Positions 22,542 through 31,586 of a stretch of 33,371 nt of DNA are shown piece by piece. The notes under the pieces are model-generated. The model did no database searches, was not told where the DNA came from, and was given only the letters and a program-made list of their open reading frames with translations. Within the stretch, counting starts at the first letter, position 1; every line of letters starts with the position of its first letter. The translations under genes were made by a program, and so were the position numbers. Origin of the DNA: an uncultured Bacteroidota bacterium (lineage in GTDB: Bacteria > Bacteroidota > Bacteroidia > AKYH767-A > JABDAW01); assembly GCA_903911135.1 (NCBI GenBank), contig CAIWCG010000127.1, positions 1-33,371 of the forward strand. Direction: 5' to 3'.

Positions 22542-24914
22542 TCAGCTTCCGCAAGCCTCGCATCCTTCGGGATCATCTATCGAACAACTGATGGCAGCCA
22601 TGGCTTTGTCCTTGTCTTCACCCACCACATAGTCAATGATTGCAGGCTCGGCTTGTTTCTCCACCGTAAACTTGATGGCATCGGTAGCAGCCTTGGTTCG
22701 AAGATAGTACATGCCTGTTTTGAGTCCCTTTTTCCATGCATAGAAATGCATAGAGGTCAGCTTGCCGAAGTTGGCATCCTGAATGAACAGGTTAAGGCTT
22801 TGACTTTGGCAGATGAAAGCCCCACGGTCGGCAGCCATATCTATGATGGTTCGCTGTTTTATTTCCCACACTGTCTTATAGATGTCCTTGATCAGTTGAG
22901 GAATCTCAGGAATGTCTTGAACAGAGCCATTGGCAGCGATAATCTTGTTCTTTAGGTCGCCATTCCAGATACCCAATTTCACCAGGTCGAGCAGCAGATG
23001 CTTGTTCACCACAATGAATTCGCCACTCAACACACGGCGGCTGTAAATGTTTGAAGTATAAGGCTCGAAACATTCATTGTTTCCAAGAATCTGCGAGGTG
23101 GAAGCGGTAGGCATCGGAGCCAGCAGCAAGGAATTGCGAACACCGTGCTTCTTTACTTCTTCTTTCAGCACATCCCATTCCCATCGGTCGGTAGGTTTCA
23201 CATTCCACATGTCGAATTGGAAAATGCCTTGCGAAACAGGTGAGCCATTGTAGGTTTCATAAGGACCTTCTTTCTTGGCAAGATCCTTGGAAGCCGTCAT
23301 GGCTGCATAATATATGGTTTCGAAGATTTCTCGGTTGAGCATTCGTGCATCTTCGCTCTCGAAAGGGTATTTCAACAGCATGAAGGTGTCAGCCAATCCT
23401 TGAACACCGATGCCTATCGGGCGATGACGCATGTTGCTTTTTCGAGCCTCTTCAACAGGGTAATAATTTACATCGATGATCTTGTTTAGATTCTTCGTAA
23501 TCGTATAAGCCACATCAAACAATCGCTGATGATCGAATTTGCCATCGATTACAAAGCGAGAAAGCGCGATGGAAGCAAGATTGCATACCGCAATCTCGTC
23601 AGGAGCTGTGTATTCTACTATTTCAGTGCAGAGATTGGAGCTCTTTATTGTGCCGAGATTCTTTTGATTTGACTTCTCATTGCAAGCATCTTTATAAAGC
23701 ATGTAAGGTGTGCCGGTTTCTATCTGACTTTCCATGATGGCAAACCAAAGATCTTGTGCCTTGATTGTTTTTCTTGCCTTGCCATCGTTTTCATATCGGG
23801 TATAAAGTTGCTCGAACTCCATGCCATAGCAATCTGCCAACCCAGGACACTCATTAGGACAGAACAATGACCAATCACCGTTCTCCTCAACTCGTTTCAT
23901 GAACAGATCAGGTATCCATAGGGCAAAGAAAAGGTCACGGGCACGCAATTCTTCTTTACCATGATTCTTTTTAAGCTCAAGAAATTCGAAAATGTCGGCA
24001 TGCCATGGCTCAAGATAGATGGCGAAAGAACCTTTACGCTTTCCACCGCCCTGATCTACATAACGCGCTGTATCATTAAACACTTTCAACATCGGAACAA
24101 TGCCATTGGATGTTCCATTGGTGCCACGGATATAAGAACCGGTAGCACGGATGTTATGAATGCTTAAGCCTATTCCCCCAGCCGACTGAGATATCTTGGC
24201 ACAGTTCTTCAATGTATCATAAATACCATCAATGCTGTCATTCTTCATCGTCAATAAAAAGCAAGAAGACAATTGTGGCTTCGGAGTTCCTGCATTGAAT
24301 AAAGTAGGTGTGGCATGAGTAAACCAACGTTCACTCATCAAGTTATAGGTTTCTATGGCCGAGTCAATATCTTCCTTATGAATACCGATTGCAACGCGCA
24401 TCAACATGTGTTGAGGACGCTCTGCCACCTTTCCATCCACCCTTAACAGGTAGGATTTCTCCAAAGTCTTGAAACCGAAGTAATCATAACCGAAATCGCG
24501 ATCATAGATGATGGTACTATCAAGCAGCTCCGCATTCTTTTCGATGATTGCATATACTTCATCAGAAAGCATAGGGGCCTTCTTGCCAGTCTTTTGATCA
24601 ATGTATAGATACATCTCCTTCATTGTTTCAGAGAAGGACTTCTTGGTATTCTTATGAAGGTTGCTTATGGCAATTCTTGATGCCAACAGTGCATAATCGG
24701 GATGCTTGGTGGTTAATGATGCCGCAATTTCTGCTGCAAGGTTATCCAAATCAGAGGTTGAAACCCCATCATAGATTCCTTCAATGACCTTTTGGGCAAC
24801 GCTTAACGGTTCTACATGTTCAGGATTCAAGCCATAGCATAACTTCTGAATCCGAGCTGTCACTTTATCGAATTTGACGGACTCACTCTTGCCGTCTCTT
24901 TTAATTACATACAT
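22542..24914 (-). CDS. nrdA: Ribonucleoside-diphosphate reductase alpha subunit (class Ia)
   Basis: This 790-aa large subunit reduces NDPs to dNDPs. An N-terminal ATP-cone ([22 protein letters not shown], residues 1-~90) indicates dATP/ATP activity control. The catalytic part has [68 protein letters not shown] with the Cys/Glu active-site residues, and [18 protein letters not shown]. The C-terminus ends EGCEACGS, the cysteine pair that shuttles electrons from thioredoxin or glutaredoxin. Length is normal. It follows nrdB by 39 nt and ends at a bidirectional terminator. Confidence 0.97.
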   Translation of the reverse strand: MYVIKRDGKSESVKFDKVTARIQKLCYGLNPEHVEPLSVAQKVIEGIYDGVSTSDLDNLAAEIAASLTTKHPDYALLASRIAISNLHKNTKKSFSETMKEMYLYIDQKTGKKAPMLSDEVYAIIEKNAELLDSTIIYDRDFGYDYFGFKTLEKSYLLRVDGKVAERPQHMLMRVAIGIHKEDIDSAIETYNLMSERWFTHATPTLFNAGTPKPQLSSCFLLTMKNDSIDGIYDTLKNCAKISQSAGGIGLSIHNIRATGSYIRGTNGTSNGIVPMLKVFNDTARYVDQGGGKRKGSFAIYLEPWHADIFEFLELKKNHGKEELRARDLFFALWIPDLFMKRVEENGDWSLFCPNECPGLADCYGMEFEQLYTRYENDGKARKTIKAQDLWFAIMESQIETGTPYMLYKDACNEKSNQKNLGTIKSSNLCTEIVEYTAPDEIAVCNLASIALSRFVIDGKFDHQRLFDVAYTITKNLNKIIDVNYYPVEEARKSNMRHRPIGIGVQGLADTFMLLKYPFESEDARMLNREIFETIYYAAMTASKDLAKKEGPYETYNGSPVSQGIFQFDMWNVKPTDRWEWDVLKEEVKKHGVRNSLLLAPMPTASTSQILGNNECFEPYTSNIYSRRVLSGEFIVVNKHLLLDLVKLGIWNGDLKNKIIAANGSVQDIPEIPQLIKDIYKTVWEIKQRTIIDMAADRGAFICQSQSLNLFIQDANFGKLTSMHFYAWKKGLKTGMYYLRTKAATDAIKFTVEKQAEPAIIDYVVGEDKDKAMAAISCSIDDPEGCEACGS

Positions 24915-24953
24915 GATATTTGATTTTCGTTAGTGGATGTTGTATTTTGATGC

Positions 24954-25919
24954 TTAGAAATCCTCGTCCATCTTGAATACGTTCTGGTCTTTGGTGGACA
25001 TTACACCAGCCTTTTGGTATTCACCGACACGTTTCTCGAAGAAATTGGTCTTGCCCTGCAAGGATATAAGTTCCATGAAGTCGAAAGGATTAGAAGCATT
25101 GTATATTTTCTTCTGTCCCAAGGCAACCAACAACCTATCAGCCACAAATTCAATGTATTGCGACATCATCTTGGAATTCATCCCAATCAAATCAACAGGT
25201 AAGGCGGTAGAAACGAATTCTTGTTCAATGTTTACCGCATCCCTTATCATCTCCACAACTATTTCCTTGTCCAATTTGTTCTCCAGCATGCCATAAAGCA
25301 AACAGGCAAAGTCGCAATGCAAACCTTCATCACGAGAAATGAGTTCGTTCGAGAAACTCAAGCCAGGCATCAGTCCTCTTTTCTTCAACCAGAAGATAGA
25401 ACAGAAACTGCCAGAGAAGAAAATCCCCTCTACGGCTGCAAATGCAATCAATCTTTCCGCAAAACTCCCCTTGCTTATCCAACGCATAGCCCATTCCGCC
25501 TTTTTCTTCACACATGGCACCGTTTCTATTGCGTTAAACAGGCGGTTTTTCTCCGCCGTATCCTTGATATATGTATCAATCAACAACGAATACGTCTCCG
25601 AGTGGATATTCTCCATCATGATTTGAAATCCATAGAAACAACGGGCCTCCGGCAACTGAACTTCTTTCATGAAATTGACAGCCAGGTTCTCATTCACTAT
25701 ACCATCGCTGGCAGCAAAGAAAGCCAACACGTTAGTGATGAAATAACGCTCACCATCATTCATCCTATCCCAATCTTTTTGGTCTTGCGACAGGTCTATT
25801 TCCTCCGCAGTCCAGAAACTCGCCTCATGTTTCTTGTACATCTCCCAAATCTTTGGGTAGTTTATCGGAAAGAGCACAAAACGCTCATTATTTTCTTCCA
25901 GTAATACTTCTTTTTTCAT
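24954..25919 (-). CDS. nrdB: Ribonucleoside-diphosphate reductase beta subunit (class Ia)
   Basis: This 321-aa ferritin-like subunit houses the dimetal-tyrosyl cofactor. [17 protein letters not shown] shows the E-x-x-H-x-x-x-Y pattern with the radical tyrosine in the E. coli Y122 position. Further ligands lie in [13 protein letters not shown] and [11 protein letters not shown] (E-x-x-H). The C-terminal acidic tail FKMDEDF is the part that docks to NrdA. It is the first gene of the nrdB-nrdA operon. The order beta then alpha is reversed relative to E. coli. Confidence 0.96.
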   Translation of the reverse strand: MKKEVLLEENNERFVLFPINYPKIWEMYKKHEASFWTAEEIDLSQDQKDWDRMNDGERYFITNVLAFFAASDGIVNENLAVNFMKEVQLPEARCFYGFQIMMENIHSETYSLLIDTYIKDTAEKNRLFNAIETVPCVKKKAEWAMRWISKGSFAERLIAFAAVEGIFFSGSFCSIFWLKKRGLMPGLSFSNELISRDEGLHCDFACLLYGMLENKLDKEIVVEMIRDAVNIEQEFVSTALPVDLIGMNSKMMSQYIEFVADRLLVALGQKKIYNASNPFDFMELISLQGKTNFFEKRVGEYQKAGVMSTKDQNVFKMDEDF

Positions 25920-26219
25920 ATGTTTATATCTTTTATTTTAGTCTTAGTAGGTGTTTTTGTGTTTTCGAAAGTTTTTTGGGGAGGCAAAAATTCATTTTTT
26001 TTTCCTTCTTTGCAATCATTTTTTCTTAACATTGCCTTAAAGTTTTGAACACACTCCATTTTTCTGATGTTGATAAATATTTATTCGTTTGACCTTGTAA
26101 ATTTAAAACCCATTACCAAACAAATAGTGACCCATAGCCTCAAAATTCTCACCAGGCCATGTTAGTAACTTTTTCTTCCCTAAATCTTGGTTTGGAAAAG
26201 AATTTGATTATGGCCAAAA
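25920..26219. other. 300-bp gap upstream of nrdB; nothing definite
   Basis: This AT-rich stretch lies between the nrdB start and the DUF3109 stop and must hold the nrd promoter. I found no clear TAnnTTTG element near nrdB, no convincing NrdR-box pair, no hairpin with a T-run and no repeat of the 21-bp kind. A chance TAGTTTTG on the minus strand at 26215-26222 overlaps the DUF3109 stop codon. Confidence 0.6.
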
Positions 26220-26795
26220 CTAATCTTCCAGGCCCTCCAATTCGGCAGCCACCAGCGTCAATTGCTTATACCAACCCTCGCCATACTTGCGTGTCAGGCT
26301 TTCTTGGAGAAAAACATACACCGGTACGCCCAGTTTCTTCCCATTCTTGCAAGCCGGGTTGCAGATATCCCATTTATCGTAGTTCACAGCCTCATAACCC
26401 TTGTGTTTGGTGATGCGAACTGGATATAAATGGCAAGAAATAGGTTTCTTGAAATCAATTTTTCCCTCCTTATAGGCTTTTTCTATCGCACAAAAGGCTA
26501 TCTCGTTCTCAAAATAAACATAAGCGCACTCCTTGCCCTGAACCAAAGGCGTAGAATACTCATCGCCGCCATCAAGAATGTATAATCCATGCTTTTCCAC
26601 CTCTTTTATTCCTCTGGAGGACATATAGGGCTTCACTTTATTGTAAATTTTTGTCAATACAGGCAGTTCATCCGCATCCAAAGGCGCACCCACATCTCCT
26701 GCAATGCAACATTCGCCCTTGCATTTGTTCAAATCGCACACAAACTTGCGCTCCAACAGGTCTTCCGAGACCAAGGTATCTTCTATCGCTATCAT
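26220..26795 (-). CDS. DUF3109 family cysteine-rich protein
   Basis: This 191-aa protein has a cysteine cluster typical of DUF3109: FVCDLNKCKGECCIAGDVGAPLD near residues 17-39, with further cysteines in GKECAYVYFENEIAFCAIEKAYKEGKIDFKKPISCHLYPVRI and WDICNPACKNGKKLGVPVY. The pattern resembles YkgJ-like zinc or iron-sulfur proteins, so a bound metal is likely, but the function is unknown. No signal peptide is present, so it is probably cytosolic. A TAACTTTG element lies 4 nt before its ATG. It is common as a single gene in Bacteroidota. Confidence 0.88.
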   Translation of the reverse strand: MIAIEDTLVSEDLLERKFVCDLNKCKGECCIAGDVGAPLDADELPVLTKIYNKVKPYMSSRGIKEVEKHGLYILDGGDEYSTPLVQGKECAYVYFENEIAFCAIEKAYKEGKIDFKKPISCHLYPVRITKHKGYEAVNYDKWDICNPACKNGKKLGVPVYVFLQESLTRKYGEGWYKQLTLVAAELEGLED

Positions 26796-26799
26796 GTCG

Positions 26800-26807
26800 C
26801 AAAGTTA
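26800..26807 (-). promoter_or_regulatory. TAnnTTTG element 4 nt before DUF3109
   Basis: The minus strand reads TAACTTTG, ending 4 nt before the start codon at 26795. This is another leaderless-type arrangement. Confidence 0.5.
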
Positions 26808-26923
26808 ATAAATATCCCGCTATTGATAACCCCCATGATGCTATCTTTATGGGCCAAAAGGGCACTATAAAGATAGAATAATTCATTGAAAATCATCAAC
26901 GATTTATAAAATCTACGCCTGCT

Positions 26924-27220
26924 TCAATTCTTTCTTGATTTTTTCGCCTGCAGGGCCAACCATATCATCAATATGGGCGAGGTAAAGGCACTGTATTGAA
27001 AAAAATTGATGAAGGAAGTGAGCCTCGAGGCATTATCAATCAAAAAAAACGTGTATTTTATCGTCACCGTATCGGGGATTAAGGAGGCCGCCATCTCCAC
27101 TTGGTCCTTATACAAGGCCGAAATATTGTAAATCTCGAACAATGAAAACAGAAAATACACTCCCAGCAACGCCATGCCGGCATATAGCAGCCTTAGTTTT
27201 GCCTTTTTTGAGACTATCAT
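26924..27220 (-). CDS. Small membrane protein of unknown function (98 aa)
   Basis: The track start at 27256 is TTG; I prefer the ATG at 27220, giving MIVSKKAKLRLLYAGMALLGVYFLFSLFEIYNISALYKD. A basic N-terminus and one strong membrane segment (~residues 11-30) follow, and a second hydrophobic stretch (SAFTSPILMIWLALQA) precedes the KKSRKN tail. Two membrane passes with a periplasmic loop are likely, both ends inside. No family is recognised. Array locus 4 begins ~110 bp upstream. It may be transcribed alone, as no TAnnTTTG element with exact spacing was found. Confidence 0.6.
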   Translation of the reverse strand: MIVSKKAKLRLLYAGMALLGVYFLFSLFEIYNISALYKDQVEMAASLIPDTVTIKYTFFLIDNASRLTSFINFFQYSAFTSPILMIWLALQAKKSRKN

Positions 27221-27328
27221 ATATAATATATAGCGTATCGTTTCATTTTTTGCCAATCATCATCAAAACTTATAAACGAAGTTCAAAAAATACTATTGTC
27301 AAGCCTTTTCATTAATGATAAGCATCGA

Positions 27329-27496
27329 GATTTGGGGTAATGAGATCAGATTTTTGACAATCAAGTCGTTAGATTTGGACATAAGGGTGAAAATTTTGGA
27401 CATATGGCAAATTATTTTGGACATCTTCAATGAATAATTGGACATTTGTCTTCTTATTTTGGACATTAACCTCCAAATTTTGGACACAAAGGTGGC
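27329..27496. repeat. Array of eight 21-bp units (locus 4)
   Basis: Units start at 27329, 27350, 27371, 27392, 27413, 27434, 27455 and 27476, all 21 bp. The conserved core is ATTTTGGACA followed by ~11 variable bases; the two units nearest 27329 are degenerate. The minus strand reads as heptads of the form MSKIxxx (ORF 27299-27487), again open because the period is a multiple of three. The array starts 12 bp after the stop codon of the 312-aa gene and ends ~110 bp before the 98-aa membrane protein gene. Confidence 0.9.
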
Positions 27497-27508
27497 TAAA
27501 ACAGTCGT

Positions 27509-28447
27509 TTATTTATAGACAACTACCTTAACTATCCCGTCTTTTAAAGGATTTAAGCTAACTACAACACAAGCGCTGTGGCCTTTGCCCATCACCAGTT
27601 CGCCATAGGCAGGAAGCTTCTCGCCAGGGGAGTCGGTAGTCTGTCCCTTATATACCATCAGGTCAAAATCTACCATGCTTGTCATGATGCTGTTAAGAAC
27701 AATATGGTGTAATATCTTTTCGCTCGCCATATCTATGGTACTTATCTGGTCTCTCTCTTTTGATGGCGCATCGGAGGTGTCAAAACCATAATCGCCCAAT
27801 GTTCTGGCGTCATCCTGGTGGCGACTGTGCAGAAAATTGGCGAATTTATGAATGTTGATCTCCGGAATCGACATGTCCTCGTTTCTTGCCGCTGTCTCGC
27901 TTTCCGAATCTCTGAAATTTTGCTTCGAATCGTTCTTCTGCGTCACCGCACCAGTCAGTTGGGTGGTCAATGTCGCCATCACCCAGCCACGCTCCACCAG
28001 CAAGGGCTCTATCGAAGCCGTGCCTGCCGCAAAGGTGAGGTAATGCGTGTTTATGGCTTGAAACAAAGTTATCTGATCGGCCTGTGTGGTAGGGAAATGT
28101 GCCGCTCCACTAGCGCTGAAATCGAATCCCCAGTCGTTTCCATTGATATAATTTGGGGCATTAAGGTTTTTCAATTCTTGAGAAATGGCTCTCGACACGG
28201 TATTTATCTTGTCGAACACCACATGGGCCTCGGCATTGTTCTTTTCGCCCAATCGGAACAGCTTTGCGCTCGCTATTTCGTGCACCAGAGCCGCCTCTGC
28301 ATTGGTTACATCGGCATCCACATCAATACTTTGGGCAATGATGAACTTGGCACACTCGCCACCTACGCCATCGGTGGTCACTTTTTCCTTTATGGCCTTG
28401 CTTAGGGTAATTCTTCCTGTTGTTGTTGTTGGTAAATCGATTTCCAT
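27509..28447 (-). CDS. Unrecognised 312-aa protein beside array locus 4
   Basis: The start is chosen at MEIDLPTTTTGRITLSKAI (28447), because the track start at 28513 lies upstream of a TATCTTTG promoter at 28487-28494. The protein is mostly helical for ~220 residues (DVTNAEAALVHEIASAKLFRLGEKNNAEAHVVFDKINTVSRAISQELKNLN). It has a junction HQDDARTLGDYGFDTSDAPSKERDQI and a shorter beta-rich C-terminal end (FDLMVYKGQTTDSPGEKLPAYGELVMGKGHSACVVVSLNPLKDGIVKVVVYK). No family or signal peptide is recognised. The layout recalls the 323-aa and 223-aa proteins of this window. It is transcribed divergently from the histidine kinase; the 21-bp array follows its stop by 12 bp. Confidence 0.75.
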   Translation of the reverse strand: MEIDLPTTTTGRITLSKAIKEKVTTDGVGGECAKFIIAQSIDVDADVTNAEAALVHEIASAKLFRLGEKNNAEAHVVFDKINTVSRAISQELKNLNAPNYINGNDWGFDFSASGAAHFPTTQADQITLFQAINTHYLTFAAGTASIEPLLVERGWVMATLTTQLTGAVTQKNDSKQNFRDSESETAARNEDMSIPEINIHKFANFLHSRHQDDARTLGDYGFDTSDAPSKERDQISTIDMASEKILHHIVLNSIMTSMVDFDLMVYKGQTTDSPGEKLPAYGELVMGKGHSACVVVSLNPLKDGIVKVVVYK

Positions 28448-28486
28448 TTCAGTTTTTTTTAAGGTTATTATTTTTATATATCGATG

Positions 28487-28494
28487 CAAAGATA
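28487..28494 (-). promoter_or_regulatory. TAnnTTTG promoter of the 312-aa gene
   Basis: The minus strand reads TATCTTTG, 39 nt upstream of the chosen ATG. It excludes the longer ORF start at 28513. No -33 TTTG is obvious. Confidence 0.55.
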
Positions 28495-28555
28495 ACATTC
28501 TGCGTGACATCACTATTTATTTCATGCATATATATATAGCCACCAAAAAAAATGA

Positions 28556-28579
28556 AGCCTACCACTCACGCGGTAGGCT
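28556..28579 (-). terminator. Minus-strand terminator-like hairpin inside a divergent intergenic region
   Basis: AGCCTACC and GGTAGGCT form a perfect 8-bp stem with an 8-nt loop; on the minus strand TCATTTTTTTT follows, so it can terminate minus-strand transcripts. No minus-strand gene lies upstream. A TAATTTTG element further up (near 28655, minus) could start a short RNA of ~80-100 nt ending here. The rest of 28580-28745 is AT-rich, with an inverted TTAATGAT/ATCATTAA pair around 28704-28733 that might bind a regulator. Confidence 0.55.
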
Positions 28580-28745
28580 CCACCAAAAAACATTACTTAA
28601 ACCAAAACTCTTTAAAACTATTTCAGAAAGACTTTTATAATTTTAGCGTTGCAAAATTAATACCTAAAAGAGGCCAGATGGGTTAAAGACTCTTTAATTT
28701 TGGTTAATGATGAGTTAAATAATCATTAATGATGTTTGAAAGTCC

Positions 28746-28753
28746 TATTTTTG
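28746..28753 (+). promoter_or_regulatory. TAnnTTTG element 7 nt before the histidine kinase
   Basis: TATTTTTG ends 7 nt before the ATG at 28761. It supports the ATG at 28761 rather than the GTG at 28755, and a near-leaderless transcript. Confidence 0.5.
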
Positions 28754-28760
28754 CGTGGTC

Positions 28761-30356
28761 ATGTTAAGGAATAAGATATATGCCATCATCATTCTGATGA
28801 GTTTTGCCCTCATAGGGGTAATACTTGTGCAGATATACTGGATTGATACTGCATTAAAGATTCGCCATGAGCAATTTGTCGGAAAAGTGAATGATGCCAT
28901 GAATGCCGTGGTGACTAAACTGGAGACGCAGGAGGCTTTTGAGGCCATAACGAAACAAATCAGCCCATCGGGCCTTGATAATGACCAGGATGAGGATGAA
29001 AAGGACAAGGCTTTTTCTGGTATCATCGAGCCTTTCTTCGATGGCATGATGGTGCCTGATATCGGCATCAACGATTCGGAGATAAACTTCAGTTTGCGGA
29101 AGAATCCGCTGCGCATAGCCCAGAAAAGGGTGGACGTATCGTCGAACATAGTGGGCGAAATGAGCGCAAAGAAGAAGATGATGATTCATACCATCAACGA
29201 TTCGGTTCAATTTTACCTGAAACAGAGCATGAACATGATGAATTCGAAGATGAACCAGGTGAGCGAGGTGATGCAGAAGATGGCAACGGAGTTTTTGCAC
29301 AGCGATGACAACATCATGCAGCGGATTCACCCCGAGGTGATGGAAAACATGATCAAATCGGAGCTGGCGAACCATAACATCCATGCAGATTTCGTATATG
29401 GTATCGTCAATACGTCGGACCATAAGGTGCTGCTGGCGCAAGCGCCCAAGAACGACAAGAATTTGTTGAAGTCGAATTATAAGATACAGCTTTTCCCGAA
29501 CGACATCTTCGTGCATCCGGATAAGTTGGTGCTATATTTCCCCGGCAGCAAGACTTGGGTCATCAGAAGACTCTGGGGAATGTTGCTGTTGTCTATTGTT
29601 TTCACATTAATTATTATCTTTGCATTCACTTACACGATCATAATCATATTCCGACAGAAAAAATTATCCGACATTAAAACCGATTTTATCAATAACATGA
29701 CACACGAATTCAAAACACCCATAGCGACTATTTCTTTGTCGGTGGATTCGATAAATAATCCGAAGGTTTTTGAGAACAAGGAGAAGCTGCATTATTTTAC
29801 CAACATCATCAAGGAGGAAAATAACCGGATGAACCTGCAAGTGGAGCAGGTGCTTAAGATGGCCATGCTGGATAAGGGGGAATACAAGTTGAATTTTGAG
29901 GAAGTGGACATGCATCTTGTCATCAATAATGCAGTTAGGAACATCAATCTTCAGGTTGAGCAGAAGAATGGGCTGATAGCGGAAAATCTGACCGCCAAGA
30001 ATGCGATAATAGAGGCGGATTCGGTGCATATTTCGAACATCATATTCAACCTATTGGATAATGCGAACAAGTATTCGCCTGATAGACCTGAAATCAAGGT
30101 TTCCACGTGGAATGATGACAAAGGCATTTATATTTCGGTGGCGGATAAGGGCATAGGAATGAAAAAAGATGCACAAAAAAGGATATTCGAGAAGTTTTAT
30201 AGGGTTCCTACTGGCAATTTGCATGACGTAAAGGGTTTTGGACTGGGGTTAAGTTATGTAAAGGAGCTGGTAGAGGCGCATCAAGGCACGATAACGGTAA
30301 AAAGTGAACCATTCAAGGGAAGCATCTTTGAACTATTCCTTCCTTTTAAACAATAA
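28761..30356 (+). CDS. rprX: Sensor histidine kinase (RprX-like)
   Basis: This 531-aa kinase has an N-terminal membrane segment (IYAIIILMSFALIGVILVQIYWI), a ~240-residue periplasmic domain rich in helices (MNMMNSKMNQVSEVMQKMATEF), and a second membrane segment (LLLSIVFTLIIIFAFTYTIIIIF). HisKA follows with FINNMTHEFKTPIATISLSVDSI (phospho-His near 315) and HATPase with NLLDNANKYSPDRPEI, VADKGIGM, IFEKFYRV and GFGLGLSYVKELVEAHQG. It resembles Bacteroides RprX in layout. The response regulator follows 27 nt later. The signal sensed is unknown. Confidence 0.9.
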   Translation: MLRNKIYAIIILMSFALIGVILVQIYWIDTALKIRHEQFVGKVNDAMNAVVTKLETQEAFEAITKQISPSGLDNDQDEDEKDKAFSGIIEPFFDGMMVPDIGINDSEINFSLRKNPLRIAQKRVDVSSNIVGEMSAKKKMMIHTINDSVQFYLKQSMNMMNSKMNQVSEVMQKMATEFLHSDDNIMQRIHPEVMENMIKSELANHNIHADFVYGIVNTSDHKVLLAQAPKNDKNLLKSNYKIQLFPNDIFVHPDKLVLYFPGSKTWVIRRLWGMLLLSIVFTLIIIFAFTYTIIIIFRQKKLSDIKTDFINNMTHEFKTPIATISLSVDSINNPKVFENKEKLHYFTNIIKEENNRMNLQVEQVLKMAMLDKGEYKLNFEEVDMHLVINNAVRNINLQVEQKNGLIAENLTAKNAIIEADSVHISNIIFNLLDNANKYSPDRPEIKVSTWNDDKGIYISVADKGIGMKKDAQKRIFEKFYRVPTGNLHDVKGFGLGLSYVKELVEAHQGTITVKSEPFKGSIFELFLPFKQ

Positions 30357-30383
30357 ATTATTAACCATAACAAAACAATAGCA

Positions 30384-31070
30384 ATGAAAATTTTATTAGT
30401 AGAAGACGATCGCAACTTTGGAACAGTTTTAAAGAACTATCTGGAGTTAAACGACTATCATGTGCACCTTTGCAGCGATGGTCAGGAAGGTGTTGATTCC
30501 TTTCAAAGCAAAACTTATGATTTATGCATTCTCGATGTGATGATGCCTAAGAAAGATGGCTTCACGGTAGCATTTGAGATCAGACAATTGAATCCTGATG
30601 TACCTATTATTTTCCTCACGGCCAAAACCATGAGGGAAGATATGCTGAAAGGGTTCAAATTGGGTGCTGATGATTATATTACCAAGCCGTTCGACTCGGA
30701 AGTATTGTTGGCGAAGATTAAGGTTATCTTGAAACGTTCTATTGATGAAACCTCAACCCAAAAGGCGCAGAATGATTTTGTGGTGGGGAAGTTTCATTTG
30801 AATTATAAATTGAGAATTTTGACCATTGATGGCCAGCAACAGAAGCTATCTCCCAAAGAAGCGGACCTTTTTCGCCTATTTGTCATGAACCTGAATGATG
30901 TTTTGACACGGGATAAGGCCTTGAAGTCAGTTTGGGGCAGAGATGACTATTTTGCAGGACGAAGCATGGATGTTTACATCACCAAACTTAGGAAGATTTT
31001 GAAACAGGATCCAACCTTGGACATTATAAATGTTCATGGGAGCGGCTATAGGATGGTAGATGGGTTATAA
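30384..31070 (+). CDS. rprY: OmpR-family response regulator (RprY-like)
   Basis: This 228-aa protein has a receiver domain with the acidic pocket VEDD, phospho-acceptor Asp in CILDVMMPKKDGF (~51), the TAKT switch residue region and the conserved Lys of ITKPFD (~101). A winged-helix DNA-binding domain follows (FHLNYKLRILTIDGQQQKLSPKEADLFRLFVMN, GRSMDVYITKLRKILKQDPTLDIINVHGSGYRMV). The pair with the preceding kinase is typical of RprXY. Its targets are unknown; the inverted repeats upstream of the kinase, and the downstream secreted-protein gene, are natural candidates to test. Confidence 0.92.
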   Translation: MKILLVEDDRNFGTVLKNYLELNDYHVHLCSDGQEGVDSFQSKTYDLCILDVMMPKKDGFTVAFEIRQLNPDVPIIFLTAKTMREDMLKGFKLGADDYITKPFDSEVLLAKIKVILKRSIDETSTQKAQNDFVVGKFHLNYKLRILTIDGQQQKLSPKEADLFRLFVMNLNDVLTRDKALKSVWGRDDYFAGRSMDVYITKLRKILKQDPTLDIINVHGSGYRMVDGL

Positions 31071-31166
31071 GTTCTTCTATTGGTTTTAATCGACCAAAAT
31101 AAAGGTGGAATTGTTAATAAGTTTCAGTTGAATTAGCTTATTTATTTTCAAAATAGTTAAGATTTA

Positions 31167-31198
31167 TTTGGAAAATAAAATAAATTTACATAGTTTTG
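31167..31198 (+). promoter_or_regulatory. Promoter (TTTG-N20-TAGTTTTG) of the His/Cys-rich protein gene
   Basis: TTTG at 31167-31170 and TAGTTTTG at 31191-31198 are 20 nt apart, the best full Bacteroidota -33/-7 match in the window. The ATG at 31241 follows after a 42-nt A-rich leader. Confidence 0.75.
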
Positions 31199-31240
31199 TC
31201 GCTCAAAATAAATAACAATAACTACCAAAACAAAAAAAAC

Positions 31241-31567
31241 ATGAAGAAAATCTTATTACTAATTTCATTCGGATGCTTTGCTATGGTGATGTCTTCTTTT
31301 GGGCAAACGCAGGCATCTGTACTTTCACCTCCATCTGAGACGAAGGTTACGATGAAGGAAGATGCCGGCGATAATCCAAAAAAGGAAACAACGGCTACTG
31401 AGGCAGAGTCTCATCATCATCACGACCATGACGCAAGTACCTGCACCAAGGCCGGTTGTACCCACGAACATGAAATAAAGAAGGATTGTTGCAAGAAAGA
31501 CAGCACTAAGGCTGACAGCAAACCAACCTTCATGCAATTCAAATCCTCCGATCCTAAAAGAGATTGA
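31241..31567 (+). CDS. Secreted His/Cys-rich putative metal-binding protein
   Basis: The start is set at MKKILLLISFGCFAMVMSSFGQ, a signal peptide with likely cleavage before or after Gln, giving a 108-aa precursor; the track start lies 15 codons upstream, inside the leader. The mature protein is hydrophilic and low-complexity, with ESHHHHDHDASTCTKAGCTHEHEIKKDCCKKDS around residues 60-90: a His/Asp cluster, two CxnC-like pairs and an HEH. Such clusters bind Zn, Ni or Cu. A periplasmic metal buffer or envelope-stress protein is plausible, but no family is recognised. It has its own strong promoter and terminator and follows the RprXY-like pair by 170 bp. Confidence 0.78.
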   Translation: MKKILLLISFGCFAMVMSSFGQTQASVLSPPSETKVTMKEDAGDNPKKETTATEAESHHHHDHDASTCTKAGCTHEHEIKKDCCKKDSTKADSKPTFMQFKSSDPKRD

Positions 31568-31586
31568 TAAATAAGTTTAACAATAC

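Noticed and set aside
25920-26219. NrdR boxes or a cobalamin riboswitch upstream of nrdB
   Set aside because: I looked for paired palindromic boxes and for B12-box-like sequence and found neither convincingly; only an ACACAAAAACACC-like stretch is present.
27299-27487. 62-aa MSKI-repeat ORF across array locus 4
   Set aside because: Same period effect and no promoter element at proper distance; mentioned only as part of the heptad observation.
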